Source: an uncultured Prevotella sp. (GTDB lineage Bacteria; Bacteroidota; Bacteroidia; Bacteroidales; Bacteroidaceae). Taken from it: a DNA stretch of 58,032 nt. Position 1 is the first letter of the stretch. Each line of letters opens with the position of its first letter. The notes under the pieces were generated by a model. That model was not told where the DNA came from. It worked only from the letters and a program-made list of their open reading frames with translations, and did not search any database. Made by a program: the position numbers and the translations under genes. The stretch spans positions 1-58,032 of the forward strand of contig CAMVOS010000014.1 of assembly GCA_947169185.1 (NCBI GenBank). The letters are read 5' to 3'. Of the stretch, positions 27,507 to 35,916 are shown piece by piece.

Positions 27507-28595
27507 TTATTTAATATATAAGCCTAAAGCTACAACAACCGTCATGATGACGAGGTTGATAAGTGCCAGCGGCATCAGGTACTTCCACTCCAGCTTCAGA
27601 ATCTGGTCGATACGCAGACGGGGGAACGTCCACTTAATCCACATCAGAATCCAAACCAGGAAGAAGGCCTTACCCATAAACCATACGATACCAGGGATGT
27701 AGTTCATCACTGCATCGAAGGCCTCGATACCGATGTTTACAGGAGCCCAACCACCGAGGAATACGGTAGCGGCGATACCTGCGATGATAAAGAGGTTCAA
27801 GAACTCTGCGAGGTAGAAGAAGCCGAAGCCCATACCAGAATACTCAGTATGGTGACCGGCCGTCAACTCACTCTCAGCCTCAGCCATATCGAACGGGCCA
27901 CGGTTAGCCTCAGCATTACCTGCGATGAGGAATACGAAGAAGGCGATGATGGCAGGAATATGACCCTGGAAAATGAGCCACTTCCAAGGACCTGTCTGAG
28001 CCTCTACGATACCACTCATCTGCATGGTTCCTGTCAGGATTACAGCAGTAATCAGACAGAGGCAGAGCGACATCTCGTAAGAGATCATCTGCACGGCACC
28101 ACGCATGGCCGATACCACAGAATACTTATTGTTAGAACCCCAACCTGCAAGGAAGATTCCTACTACGCCGATTGAAGAAACGGCAGTAAGCAGGAACACA
28201 CCTACGTTGAAGTCGAGCACCGTAGCACCATTGTTCCAAGGCAGGAACGAGAAGGCACCTACAGAGCCGATAATCACCAAGAGAGGAGCCACGAGATAGA
28301 GCAGCTTGTCGGCACGGTCGACGATGAAGATCTCCTTGATGAGCATCTTCAACACGTCGGCAAACACCTGCAGCAAGCCCCAGTAACCTACTCGCATCGG
28401 GCCCAGACGGCACTGGAAGTAGGCACAGACCTTACGCTCCATAAATATCAGTACGATGGCGATGAGGGCATATCCCACAAGGATTGCCGTACCCACCAGC
28501 ACGCACTCAATCAATATCGCTAACCAGTCAGGACATCCTATTGTAATCCTGAGTAACTGGTCGAACCATTGTGTAAATATAGAAAAGTCGAACAT
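27507..28595 (-). CDS. nuoH: NADH-quinone oxidoreductase subunit H
   Basis: A 362-residue membrane subunit that forms the quinone entry site with NuoB and NuoD. ERKVCAYFQCRLGPMRVG, LQVFADVLKMLIKEI and the acidic loop FDMAEAESELTAGHHTEYSGM are the conserved quinone-channel blocks. The C-terminal SRLRID-type segment (FPRLRIDQILKLEWKYLMP) is also present. Two bases separate it from nuoCD. Confidence 0.95.
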   Translation of the reverse strand: MFDFSIFTQWFDQLLRITIGCPDWLAILIECVLVGTAILVGYALIAIVLIFMERKVCAYFQCRLGPMRVGYWGLLQVFADVLKMLIKEIFIVDRADKLLYLVAPLLVIIGSVGAFSFLPWNNGATVLDFNVGVFLLTAVSSIGVVGIFLAGWGSNNKYSVVSAMRGAVQMISYEMSLCLCLITAVILTGTMQMSGIVEAQTGPWKWLIFQGHIPAIIAFFVFLIAGNAEANRGPFDMAEAESELTAGHHTEYSGMGFGFFYLAEFLNLFIIAGIAATVFLGGWAPVNIGIEAFDAVMNYIPGIVWFMGKAFFLVWILMWIKWTFPRLRIDQILKLEWKYLMPLALINLVIMTVVVALGLYIK

Positions 28596-28597
28596 AA

Positions 28598-30211
28598 TTA
28601 TCTATCAATATCAGGAATTACAACGTCAATAGCAGCACAGGTAGCAATCAGGTCGGCAATCTTCTGACCACGCAGCATCGGGTCGAAGGCACCTACCAGC
28701 GAGAGACCCATCGGACGCATCTTCATGCGGTATGGGCTCTTGTCGCCACGAGAATCGAGATATACACCAAACTCACCAGCCACACCCTCAACAGAGTAGT
28801 ACCACTGTCCCTCGGGGCACTTGATGATAGGCTTCTGCTTCACGTAGAAGTCGCCCTCAGGGATGTTGTCGATGAGCTGTTCGATGATGTTCAGACTCTG
28901 GTACATCTCGTTGATGTGAACAAGATAACGGTCCATAGAGTCGCAGCCTGTCAGTGTGCACTGCTCCCACTCTACCTTGTCGTACATGTCGTATGGGTGG
29001 TTCTTACGGACGTCGTTCTTCCAACCAGAAGCACGTCCGGCAGGACCGGTAACAGCGTAGTTAATACAATCCTCAAGACTCATCGGGCCACAGTTCTCCA
29101 GACGGTTGTGGGTGATGATGTTGTCACCGAAGATATCCATATACTCCTGAATCGTCGGGCGCAGATACCTCACCAGGTCCTTGCAGTTCTTGACGAAGTT
29201 AGGATCGATATCGTCCTGCAATCCGCCGATACGGTAGTAGTTCTGAATCAGTCGGCCGCCCGTGGTTTCCTCCATGCAGTTCAGCACATGCTCACGGTCA
29301 CGCATACCGTAAAGCATACCTGTCAGGGCACCGAGGTCCTGGGCCACACAAGAGGTATACAGCAAGTGAGAATCCAGACGCTGAAGCTCATCCATAATGG
29401 TACGGATGTACTTGATGCGGTCGGTCAATTCTACCTCCAGAGCCTCCTCAATCACACCTACCAAAGCGTGACGATGTTGCATGGCTCCCAGATAGTTAAG
29501 ACGATCGGTTAAAGCAAGTGTTTGAGGATAGGTCATGCCTTCCCACATCTTCTCGATGGCGCGATGGATATATCCTAAGTGCGGATAGATGCGCTTGACG
29601 GTTTCACCATCGAGCACTGTCTGCAGACGGAGCACACCGTGGGTTGCTGGGTGCTGAGGACCAATGTTGATTACATAGTCGTCGCTGCTGAACAGCTTGT
29701 TCTGCTTGCTCTGCAGGTTACCATCCTTGTCCAGATAGAACTCCAGACCGTAGTCGGGCTCTACATCGTCCTCGAGTGTATACTTATCGTTGAACTCCCA
29801 GTCCTTGCGGAAAGGATAGCCCTTGAAATCACTACGCAGGAACAAACGACGCATATCGGGATGTCCAAGGAATACTATTCCGTAGAAATCGTAAACCTCG
29901 CGCTCCAACAAATCAGCTACACGCCAGATATTTGAAACGGTAGGGATATAAGCCAGCATCTGACCTTCCATCTCGCTGGTGCCGTTAGATGACATGCCGT
30001 CGCCACAAACCTGCTGCTTGGCAATCATCTTAACTGAGCAGCGCTCATGGGTTTCGGTATTCTCGAGGATATACACGCAACCGAGGCCTTCCTCTTTACC
30101 GAAGTCCTCACCTACTATGGTGACAAGATAGTCAAAGCCCTTCTTGTCCTTCAAGTCCTGCATCTCCTGTGCGAACTTGTCAAATTCAAATGAAAGGAAT
30201 TCTAACTTCAT
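28598..30211 (-). CDS. nuoCD: fused NADH-quinone oxidoreductase subunits C and D
   Basis: A 537-residue fusion. Residues 1-130 are NuoC-like (VADLLEREVYDFYGIVFLGHPDMRRLFL). Residues 165-537 are NuoD-like, beginning INIGPQHPATHGVLRL, with LDGETVKRIYPHLGYIHRAIEK and MKMRPMGLSLVGAFDPMLRGQ-type C-terminal blocks. The quinone-site histidine (PQHPATHG) is present. The start codon overlaps the nuoB stop (ATGA at 30208-30211). Fusion of C and D is known in several lineages, including Bacteroidetes. Confidence 0.95.
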   Translation of the reverse strand: MKLEFLSFEFDKFAQEMQDLKDKKGFDYLVTIVGEDFGKEEGLGCVYILENTETHERCSVKMIAKQQVCGDGMSSNGTSEMEGQMLAYIPTVSNIWRVADLLEREVYDFYGIVFLGHPDMRRLFLRSDFKGYPFRKDWEFNDKYTLEDDVEPDYGLEFYLDKDGNLQSKQNKLFSSDDYVINIGPQHPATHGVLRLQTVLDGETVKRIYPHLGYIHRAIEKMWEGMTYPQTLALTDRLNYLGAMQHRHALVGVIEEALEVELTDRIKYIRTIMDELQRLDSHLLYTSCVAQDLGALTGMLYGMRDREHVLNCMEETTGGRLIQNYYRIGGLQDDIDPNFVKNCKDLVRYLRPTIQEYMDIFGDNIITHNRLENCGPMSLEDCINYAVTGPAGRASGWKNDVRKNHPYDMYDKVEWEQCTLTGCDSMDRYLVHINEMYQSLNIIEQLIDNIPEGDFYVKQKPIIKCPEGQWYYSVEGVAGEFGVYLDSRGDKSPYRMKMRPMGLSLVGAFDPMLRGQKIADLIATCAAIDVVIPDIDR

Positions 30212-30942
30212 GCCTTCTCCTCCTCTACTTTTGTTTCAGCCTGAGCAGCCTTGATTTCTTCAACAAACTCCTGGGGCACATCGGTGATAACCATCGGTTC
30301 ACGACGATGGTCGCCATGCTTCGAACGGAATGTCAGCTCCTCATTCGATACGCCCAGGGCCTTCTCCTCAGCCGTCTGCTTGTGGTTAGCACCTCCAAAG
30401 AATTTTTCGATCTTCACCTTACGCTGCAGCTGCATCATGCCGTACATGATAGCCTCCGGACGTGGAGGACAGCCAGGAATAAACACATCGACGGGTACGA
30501 TCTCCTCGATACCCTTCACTACATGGTAGCTCGACTTGAACGGGCCGCCGCTTATGGCACAGCCACCGACGGCAATCACATACTTCGGCTCAGCCATCTC
30601 GTCGTACAGACGCTTCAGGGCTGGAGCCATCTTGTGCGTGATGGTACCGGCACACATGATCAGGTCGGCCTGACGGGGAGAATTTCGTGTCACCTCGAAA
30701 CCGAAGCGGGCGAAGTCATAACGCGCACAGCCGCAGGCCATAAACTCGATACCACAGCATGAGGTAGCGAAGGTCAGCGACCAGAGGGAGTTGCTACGAC
30801 CCCAGTTGATCAACTGGTCGAGCGAACCTGTCACCACATTGACGCCGCCCTCATGGAGCTCGTCAACGATCTTCTCCAACGAGGAGTTGTCATTCCACTC
30901 CTCGTAGGGAATACTCTTGATGTGAGGCTTTCTTACTTCCAT
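30208..30942 (-). CDS. nuoB: NADH-quinone oxidoreductase subunit B (cluster N2)
   Basis: A 244-residue subunit carrying the terminal [4Fe-4S] cluster N2 that reduces quinone. The cluster ligands are in the tandem-cysteine block TSCCGIEFMACG, in AVGGCAISGG and in PGCPPRPEAIMYG. The start is set at 30942, where an ATG follows an AGGAG ribosome-binding sequence 8 bases upstream; a TTG 21 bases earlier is in frame but less likely. It overlaps the end of nuoA by 10 bases. The C-terminal 70 residues are an extension beyond the core fold, rich in charged residues. Confidence 0.95.
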   Translation of the reverse strand: MEVRKPHIKSIPYEEWNDNSSLEKIVDELHEGGVNVVTGSLDQLINWGRSNSLWSLTFATSCCGIEFMACGCARYDFARFGFEVTRNSPRQADLIMCAGTITHKMAPALKRLYDEMAEPKYVIAVGGCAISGGPFKSSYHVVKGIEEIVPVDVFIPGCPPRPEAIMYGMMQLQRKVKIEKFFGGANHKQTAEEKALGVSNEELTFRSKHGDHRREPMVITDVPQEFVEEIKAAQAETKVEEEKA

Positions 30943-31283
30943 TCCAAGTCTCCTTTCCGCCAAGCATAAGCCAAGCCTAATACCAGAACTACCAGGAAGA
31001 AGCCGATGCTAAGCAGAGCCATTGCACCAAACTCCTTCACTACCACTGCCCATGGATACAGAAACACCGTTTCTATATCGAACATGAGGAACAAGATGGC
31101 GAAGAGGTAGAATCCCACCGTCATAGGCAACCACGAGCTGCCTCGCGTGGGGATACCACTCTCATACGGCTCACCTTTCACCTTCGCGTAGGACCTTGGT
31201 CCTATCAGCTTGGCTACTACGTAAGCCGCTACCACCAATGTAATAGCCGTCAACAAGACGGTAATTAACAAAGCAAAGTTCAT
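30933..31283 (-). CDS. nuoA: NADH-quinone oxidoreductase subunit A
   Basis: A 116-residue, three-helix subunit and the first gene of the operon. The YESGIPTRGSSWLPMTVGFYLFAILFLMFDIETVFLYPW region (written in the family as the loop and helix 2 block, residues 40-80) is complete. It lies at the junction of the membrane and peripheral arms. The start at 31283 has a -7 box 40-48 bases upstream. Confidence 0.94.
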   Translation of the reverse strand: MNFALLITVLLTAITLVVAAYVVAKLIGPRSYAKVKGEPYESGIPTRGSSWLPMTVGFYLFAILFLMFDIETVFLYPWAVVVKEFGAMALLSIGFFLVVLVLGLAYAWRKGDLEWK

Positions 31284-31322
31284 AAAAGTGTTTAAAATAA
31301 TTATATTGAATTCAATTTGCGT

Positions 31323-31331
31323 GCAAAGGTA
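31323..31331 (-). promoter_or_regulatory. -7 box TACCTTTGC for the nuo operon
   Basis: A perfect TAnnTTTGC match 40 bases upstream of nuoA, and the only recognisable promoter for the ten-gene operon. Confidence 0.75.
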
Positions 31332-31387
31332 CTAAAAAAAACGCAAAGAAATGGCATAATTATAAAAAAAGTACAAAAGAAAAATAA

Positions 31388-31415
31388 AAGCCGCTACCTT
31401 CATGGGCAGCGGCTT
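31388..31415 (-). terminator. terminator after the HTH gene
   Basis: AAGCCGCT and AGCGGCTT arms with a 12-base loop; on the minus strand it is followed by TTATTTTTC. It lies just after the stop at 31419. Confidence 0.75.
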
Positions 31416-31418
31416 ATA

Positions 31419-31631
31419 TTATTTAGCCTTGGGAAACGCTTCTTCGGATAATTCCTTAAAGAAGTCGTGTTGCAAGATAACGCTTATTCTCATCAACAAA
31501 CGAGCATCCAGACTCTTTCGCTTAAAGATGTTATATACGTTTGTACGTTCGCAAGGAATCTCTGTTGCCAACCATGCGGCAGACTTGCCCTGCTTTCTCA
31601 AGATCTCTTGAATGTGTTTACCAATATTCAT
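31419..31631 (-). CDS. small HTH (XRE-like) DNA-binding protein
   Basis: A 70-residue protein that is almost entirely a helix-turn-helix domain (HIQEILRKQGKSAAWLATEI, then ERTNVYNIFKRKSLDARLL). The pattern resembles the short Bacteroidetes XRE-like proteins often found alone. It has its own promoter and terminator, so it is a monocistronic gene between the nuo operon and the kinase gene. No toxin partner is adjacent. Targets are unknown. Confidence 0.78.
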   Translation of the reverse strand: MNIGKHIQEILRKQGKSAAWLATEIPCERTNVYNIFKRKSLDARLLMRISVILQHDFFKELSEEAFPKAK

Positions 31632-31674
31632 ACGCTCTTAGTCATGATTTAGTTGTGATATGTCATTCTCGGCT

Positions 31675-31683
31675 GCAAAGGTA
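31675..31683 (-). promoter_or_regulatory. -7 box TACCTTTGC for the HTH gene
   Basis: A perfect match 44 bases upstream of the start at 31631. Confidence 0.65.
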
Positions 31684-31769
31684 TGAAATAAATCCCAATA
31701 AATCAGCACATTATTGTCGAAATATTTTCTAAAGACCTTTTTATTTTATTATAATGGCTTACAAACACA

Positions 31770-32684
31770 CTAATAAGAAGCATCAACACCCTTCTCGTGG
31801 TACGTAATCAGACCTTCCATAGGACTTTGCAACGTATGTCCAACATGGAAGCCTTCTGCTTCAGCGGCCTGAATCAGCTGGTCACGATAGATAAAGGACA
31901 TAGAGCCTACAAAATGAACCGGAAGTTCAGGATGCTGATAAGGAACAATATTGCTGCGGAAGAATTGACGGAAGTTCTTTATCACCAAATCACACAGCAA
32001 AGGATTGTCTATATGCTCCTTAATATATAAAGATGTGGTGGCAAGGAAACGATTTGGCATAGGCTCCCTATACACCTTATTGATAATATCTGCCTGTGTC
32101 AACTTCTGCTTTTTCAAGTACTCGTCGCGAATATCAGCAAATTGGGGATCCTTGAAGATTGCATTCATAAAGAGACGGCCCAACACCGAACCGCTACCCT
32201 CATCGCCTAAGATATAGCCTAAGGCCGGTGTATTCTGAACGATTTCCTTACCATCATACAGACAACTGTTGGCACCCGTTCCCAGAATACAGGCAATACC
32301 TGGCTCATACTGGCAAAGGGCACGTGCCGCGGCTGTAAGGTCGCTATGCACCTCGATGAGTTGCGGAGAAAACACCTCGCTCAATATCTGCTTCATCATT
32401 GGCACATGAGCCGGTGTACAGCCGCTGCCATAGAAATAGACACTGATTTGGGACAGTAGCGACCCTTCCAACACCTTTGAATTGATGAGTGCTGCCCGTG
32501 GGAACGTAGAAAGCTGTGACATCAGTTCACGAGCCAGAATCTGACGGATTTGGTCGGGAGTCTGGTGAATAGGTGTAATACCCTGACTCTGGAAAGTTGC
32601 AATAACATCCCATTTCATGGGGTGAGGTGAATGAATCAGCGTCCAATCAGTCTTGGTGCTTCCGCTATCTGCAATAAGTATCAT
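31770..32684 (-). CDS. BadF/BadG-type ATPase, probable N-acetylglucosamine kinase
   Basis: A 304-residue protein of the ASKHA fold. LIADSGSTKTDWTL is the N-terminal phosphate-binding block, GIACILGTGANSCLYDG the second phosphate-binding region, and LGYILGDEGSGSVLGRLFMNAI the family segment of N-acetylglucosamine kinase-like proteins. The expected reaction is ATP-dependent phosphorylation of an amino sugar, useful for cell-wall recycling or host-glycan use. The ATG at 32684 is chosen: it sits 17 bases after a TATCTTTGC -7 box, while the upstream extension would overlap the promoter and encode simple-repeat sequence. No other sugar genes are adjacent. Confidence 0.82.
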   Translation of the reverse strand: MILIADSGSTKTDWTLIHSPHPMKWDVIATFQSQGITPIHQTPDQIRQILARELMSQLSTFPRAALINSKVLEGSLLSQISVYFYGSGCTPAHVPMMKQILSEVFSPQLIEVHSDLTAAARALCQYEPGIACILGTGANSCLYDGKEIVQNTPALGYILGDEGSGSVLGRLFMNAIFKDPQFADIRDEYLKKQKLTQADIINKVYREPMPNRFLATTSLYIKEHIDNPLLCDLVIKNFRQFFRSNIVPYQHPELPVHFVGSMSFIYRDQLIQAAEAEGFHVGHTLQSPMEGLITYHEKGVDASY

Positions 32685-32700
32685 ATCATTGAAATTTTCT

Positions 32701-32709
32701 GCAAAGATA
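32701..32709 (-). promoter_or_regulatory. -7 box TATCTTTGC for the kinase gene
   Basis: It lies 17 bases from the start at 32684, giving a very short 5' leader. Confidence 0.7.
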
Positions 32710-32718
32710 CAAAAATTA

Positions 32719-32750
32719 AATGAAAAGTGAATAGCGAATAGTGAAAAATT
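32719..32750. repeat. GTGAATAGTGAAAAATTT-type repeat between divergent promoters
   Basis: GAAAAGTGAATAG and AGTGAAAAATTT words; the same family occurs at 35813-35858 and inside the fusion gene at 56060-56092. Confidence 0.7.
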
Positions 32751-32753
32751 TAC

Positions 32754-32762
32754 TATCTTTGC
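32754..32762 (+). promoter_or_regulatory. -7 box TATCTTTGC for the MscS-type gene
   Basis: It lies 16 bases before the ATG at 32778, divergent from the kinase promoter. Confidence 0.7.
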
Positions 32763-32777
32763 ACACAAATTTAACGA

Positions 32778-35108
32778 ATGACGATGAGAAAAGCATTTTT
32801 AATCATACTGACTGCCCTGCTGACAGCCCTGCAAGTCCATGCCGTATTAAAGGAGAAAGACCTGCCGCAAACCCTGCAGATACTTCGCACCGAGCTCACC
32901 AACTACCACCGTGAGATGTCCATGATGATCACTGTCAACAGACAGCAGAACGAACAGGTGCGCAACCAGTTGCTGAGCATTATGAAGAGTTCTAACCAGA
33001 ACTCGCTGATGCTCTACTCACAGAAGCAGGACTATGTCTTCGACCTCACCTATGCCTGCCATGAGGCCACCGAGCAGTATCATAACTTCCAGCGTCAGCA
33101 GTTGCCTTTCAAGACCTATCTCATTAAGGTCGAGACGGACATTGCCCGCTACGACTCGCTCATCGGTGCGCTGCAGACGATGCCTGTTACCATGCTAGAA
33201 CAGCAGGCACAGATAGACCGCAACGTTTGTCTGACGCTGGCTACCAACATCCGCAACTCGCTGGACGCTAACCGTACGATGATGCAAGACTACATCCACT
33301 ACTACGATGCTACGGAACAGCGTCTCTCGCACCTCAACGACTATGCCCAAAAGCGTTATACTGACATTCAAACCAGTATCTTCCGCAATGGCGGTGAAAC
33401 ATATTTCCGTATTATTGCCCAATGGGGTAAGCATTGGAAGACAATGGTCAGTACGGTACAAAAAAAGTACCAGCCCAACGAGGATTCACAGTGGGACAGT
33501 CGGTGGATATTCGGTTTGCTCATCTCCATCATTTTTTATGCCATCATAGCTTCGGCGCTCAACTTCACCGCCATCCGCTACGTAGTGCCCAAACGCCTGC
33601 GTACAGAGGAGTTTATGAAGAAGCGTACCTGCATCACCCTGGCCACCACCACCATTACCTTTGCCATCATCCTGGGGCTGGCCATGGCGCTTACCAAGCA
33701 GAACTTCGTCATTATGGCCTCCAACCTGCTGGTCAACTATGCATGGCTTCTTGGTGTCATCCTCATATCGCTGCTGCTACGCGTCAGGGGCGACCAGATC
33801 AAGAGTGCGTTCTGCATCTACACGCCACTCATCGCCATGGGATTTATCGTGTTTGCGTTCCGCATCATACTGATTCCCAACGAGTTGGTCAACATGATTT
33901 TTCCGCCCGCACTGCTCATCTGCTGTATATGGCAATGGAGCGTCATCAGCCGTCACAACCAAAACGTGCCACGCTCCGACATGTTCTACTCCTACTTCTC
34001 GCTCGTCGTATTCATCGCGTCGGTAGGATGCTCATGGTGGGGATATACCCTGCTGGCGGTACAGATACTGATATGGTGGATCATGCAGCTCACCTGCACG
34101 CTGACCATCACCTGCGTCAGCCTGTACATCAAGCGCTATGGACTGCGCCATCACTATAACGAGAAGCCCATCACCAAGACATGGGCCTACTATCTGGCCT
34201 ATCAGGTGCTGCTGCCCGTTTCCGTCGTATGCTCAGTCATGGTCAGCATCTATTGGGCAGCGGATGTCTTCAACCTCAGCGATCTGTGCTGGACCATTTT
34301 CAAGGACAACTTCGTCAACTTCCAGAACTTCAAGCTCAGCATCTTTACCATCGCCCTGGTTATCAGCCTGTGGTTTGTCTTTGCATACATCAACCGTACT
34401 ATCCTCAAACTGATGCGCATGCACTACGAGATCAAGGACCCCAGCACGGCCGCCAGTCGCGAGGTCATGGGCAAGAACGTCATACAGGTCATCGTCTGGG
34501 GTGCCTGGTTCCTGATAACGATGAAGATACTGAACATCTCAATGGCTTGGCTTTTGGTCGTTACCGGCGGTCTGTCAACAGGTATCGGTTTCGCCTCGAA
34601 AGACATCATCGAGAACATCTACTACGGCATCACCCTCATGGCTGGACGTATCAAGGTGGGCGACTGGATACAGGTAGACGGTACTATGGGTAAAGTGACT
34701 AGCATTAGCTATACATCTACCGTCGTAGAATCGCTCTATGGCGAGGTCATTACTTTCCAGAATTCACAATTGTTCTCCAAGAATTATAAGAATCTGACGC
34801 GCAACCACGGCTATGTGCTGCAAGTCGTTCCCTATGGCGTGGCTTATGGTTCCGACCTGCAACAGGCCATGACACTTGTCGATGCAGCAGTCAATGGTCT
34901 GCACCACCAATGGATGGATCCCTCAAAACAGGCCAAGTCCGTGGTTGGTGAATTGGCTGATTCGGGCATCAACTTCAAAATGTTCGTCTGGGCCGATGCT
35001 GTCAAGAAATCGTACGTTGTTAGCGACGTGCTACGAACCATCTACGACACGCTCAACGCCAACAACATCGAGATTCCGTTCCCGCAGCAGGACGTACATA
35101 TCAAATAG
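32778..35108 (+). CDS. large MscS-family mechanosensitive channel
   Basis: A 776-residue membrane protein. A signal-like N-terminus (MRKAFLIILTALLTALQVHA) is followed by a periplasmic helical region (residues 25-235, rich in Gln and Arg). About ten transmembrane helices come next, then the MscS core (residues about 565-760). The pore helix is VVTGGLSTGIGFASKDIIENI, followed by the beta domain AGRIKVGDWIQVDGTMGKVTSIS and the cytoplasmic vestibule. Large MscS homologues such as MscK or YbdG release solutes on hypo-osmotic shock, and some respond to ligands. The exact substrate and gating stimulus are not readable. An ATG two codons downstream (32784) is an alternative start. The gene converges with the B3/4-domain gene, only 2 bases apart. 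Confidence 0.9.
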   Translation: MTMRKAFLIILTALLTALQVHAVLKEKDLPQTLQILRTELTNYHREMSMMITVNRQQNEQVRNQLLSIMKSSNQNSLMLYSQKQDYVFDLTYACHEATEQYHNFQRQQLPFKTYLIKVETDIARYDSLIGALQTMPVTMLEQQAQIDRNVCLTLATNIRNSLDANRTMMQDYIHYYDATEQRLSHLNDYAQKRYTDIQTSIFRNGGETYFRIIAQWGKHWKTMVSTVQKKYQPNEDSQWDSRWIFGLLISIIFYAIIASALNFTAIRYVVPKRLRTEEFMKKRTCITLATTTITFAIILGLAMALTKQNFVIMASNLLVNYAWLLGVILISLLLRVRGDQIKSAFCIYTPLIAMGFIVFAFRIILIPNELVNMIFPPALLICCIWQWSVISRHNQNVPRSDMFYSYFSLVVFIASVGCSWWGYTLLAVQILIWWIMQLTCTLTITCVSLYIKRYGLRHHYNEKPITKTWAYYLAYQVLLPVSVVCSVMVSIYWAADVFNLSDLCWTIFKDNFVNFQNFKLSIFTIALVISLWFVFAYINRTILKLMRMHYEIKDPSTAASREVMGKNVIQVIVWGAWFLITMKILNISMAWLLVVTGGLSTGIGFASKDIIENIYYGITLMAGRIKVGDWIQVDGTMGKVTSISYTSTVVESLYGEVITFQNSQLFSKNYKNLTRNHGYVLQVVPYGVAYGSDLQQAMTLVDAAVNGLHHQWMDPSKQAKSVVGELADSGINFKMFVWADAVKKSYVVSDVLRTIYDTLNANNIEIPFPQQDVHIK

Positions 35109-35110
35109 GC

Positions 35111-35779
35111 CTACTTATATATATAATAGGTACCACCGTCGCTTTGCGCATAACGGCGAAGCAACTCCTGGATGTATTCCGCATTCTCACGGACACGCTG
35201 TTCGTTGCCGTCATAGCCATTAATCAGTACCACCAAATGGTGCGTATTGATGGTCATCTTCGTGCGTTCGTGGTCGCTGGTAGGCGTACCTACCCCACCC
35301 TCGTCATCACGATAGACGGGCAGTCCGTGGATGTTAATCATACCACGCCCGATACCCTCGTAGGGCTCGCCCTCACGACCAATGCCTAACGTCAGCGTAT
35401 CGCCCACGAAGCGGTCGGCATCGAAACCGCCAATGCTATAGCCAAAGGCTATCGAGGCCAGATTCACCAAGTCCACCAACGTATCGCGCTGATACAGTTC
35501 CTTACCTTGTAACGTTCTGCGAATCAGGGCCTCAGAGGCCGGACGGTATCTCGACGGATCCTTGCCGCAGGCCTTGTACACCCGACGTGTAGCAGCAATA
35601 CTCGTTATCTCCTTCAACGACTCTGTGGTCAGTGTCTGGCGCAACTGACCACACAGCGTCTCTATCTCCTGCCACAACGCCTCCGAGTACGGCGTATTAA
35701 CCACCTCCGCCTCAACACATGCCCCCACGAATTCAGGGCATATCTGTTCTATTTCTTGTGATACGATAACCTTCATCAT
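35111..35779 (-). CDS. B3/B4 tRNA-binding domain protein
   Basis: A 222-residue protein resembling the B3/4 domain of phenylalanyl-tRNA synthetase beta subunit (ACGKDPSRYRPASEALIRRTLQGKELY, split as KDPSRYRPASEAL and RTLQGKELYQ; then NLASIAFGYSIGGFDAD). Stand-alone B3/4 proteins are thought to edit mischarged tRNA or act on related amino-acid substrates; this is family knowledge and untested here. The ATG pair at 35774-35779 is chosen because a TACCTTTGC box lies 17 bases upstream; the longer frame would cover simple repeat. It converges with the MscS-type gene and has no other clear neighbour. Confidence 0.8.
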   Translation of the reverse strand: MMKVIVSQEIEQICPEFVGACVEAEVVNTPYSEALWQEIETLCGQLRQTLTTESLKEITSIAATRRVYKACGKDPSRYRPASEALIRRTLQGKELYQRDTLVDLVNLASIAFGYSIGGFDADRFVGDTLTLGIGREGEPYEGIGRGMINIHGLPVYRDDEGGVGTPTSDHERTKMTINTHHLVVLINGYDGNEQRVRENAEYIQELLRRYAQSDGGTYYIYK

Positions 35780-35795
35780 CTTTCTATTTGTGCGT

Positions 35796-35804
35796 GCAAA
35801 GGTA
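35796..35804 (-). promoter_or_regulatory. -7 box TACCTTTGC for the B3/4 gene
   Basis: A perfect match 17 bases from the start at 35779. Confidence 0.7.
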
Positions 35805-35812
35805 TACAAAAT

Positions 35813-35892
35813 AAGTGAAAAGTGAAGAGTGAAAAGGGAAAAATTTGCTGCCGCCATAGAAATTCTCAATTCTCAATTATCAATTCTCAATT
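35813..35892. repeat. compound repeat: GTGAAAAGTGAA block plus AATTCTC array
   Basis: The left half (35813-35858) ends AAATTTGCTGCCGCC, a word also found inside the fusion gene at 56080-56093. The right half (35861-35892) matches the AATTCTC array inside the S9 peptidase gene. Both lie between divergent promoters. Confidence 0.85.
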
Positions 35893-35900
35893 TAAATTTA

Positions 35901-35909
35901 TATCTTTGC
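35901..35909 (+). promoter_or_regulatory. -7 box TATCTTTGC for the membrane AraC gene
   Basis: It lies only 7 bases before the ATG at 35917, so the mRNA would be leaderless or nearly so. Confidence 0.7.
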
Positions 35910-35916
35910 AACCAAT

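Noticed and set aside
28916..29512. Open frame antisense to nuoCD
   Set aside because: Shadow frame; the nuoCD reading frame is complete and conserved.
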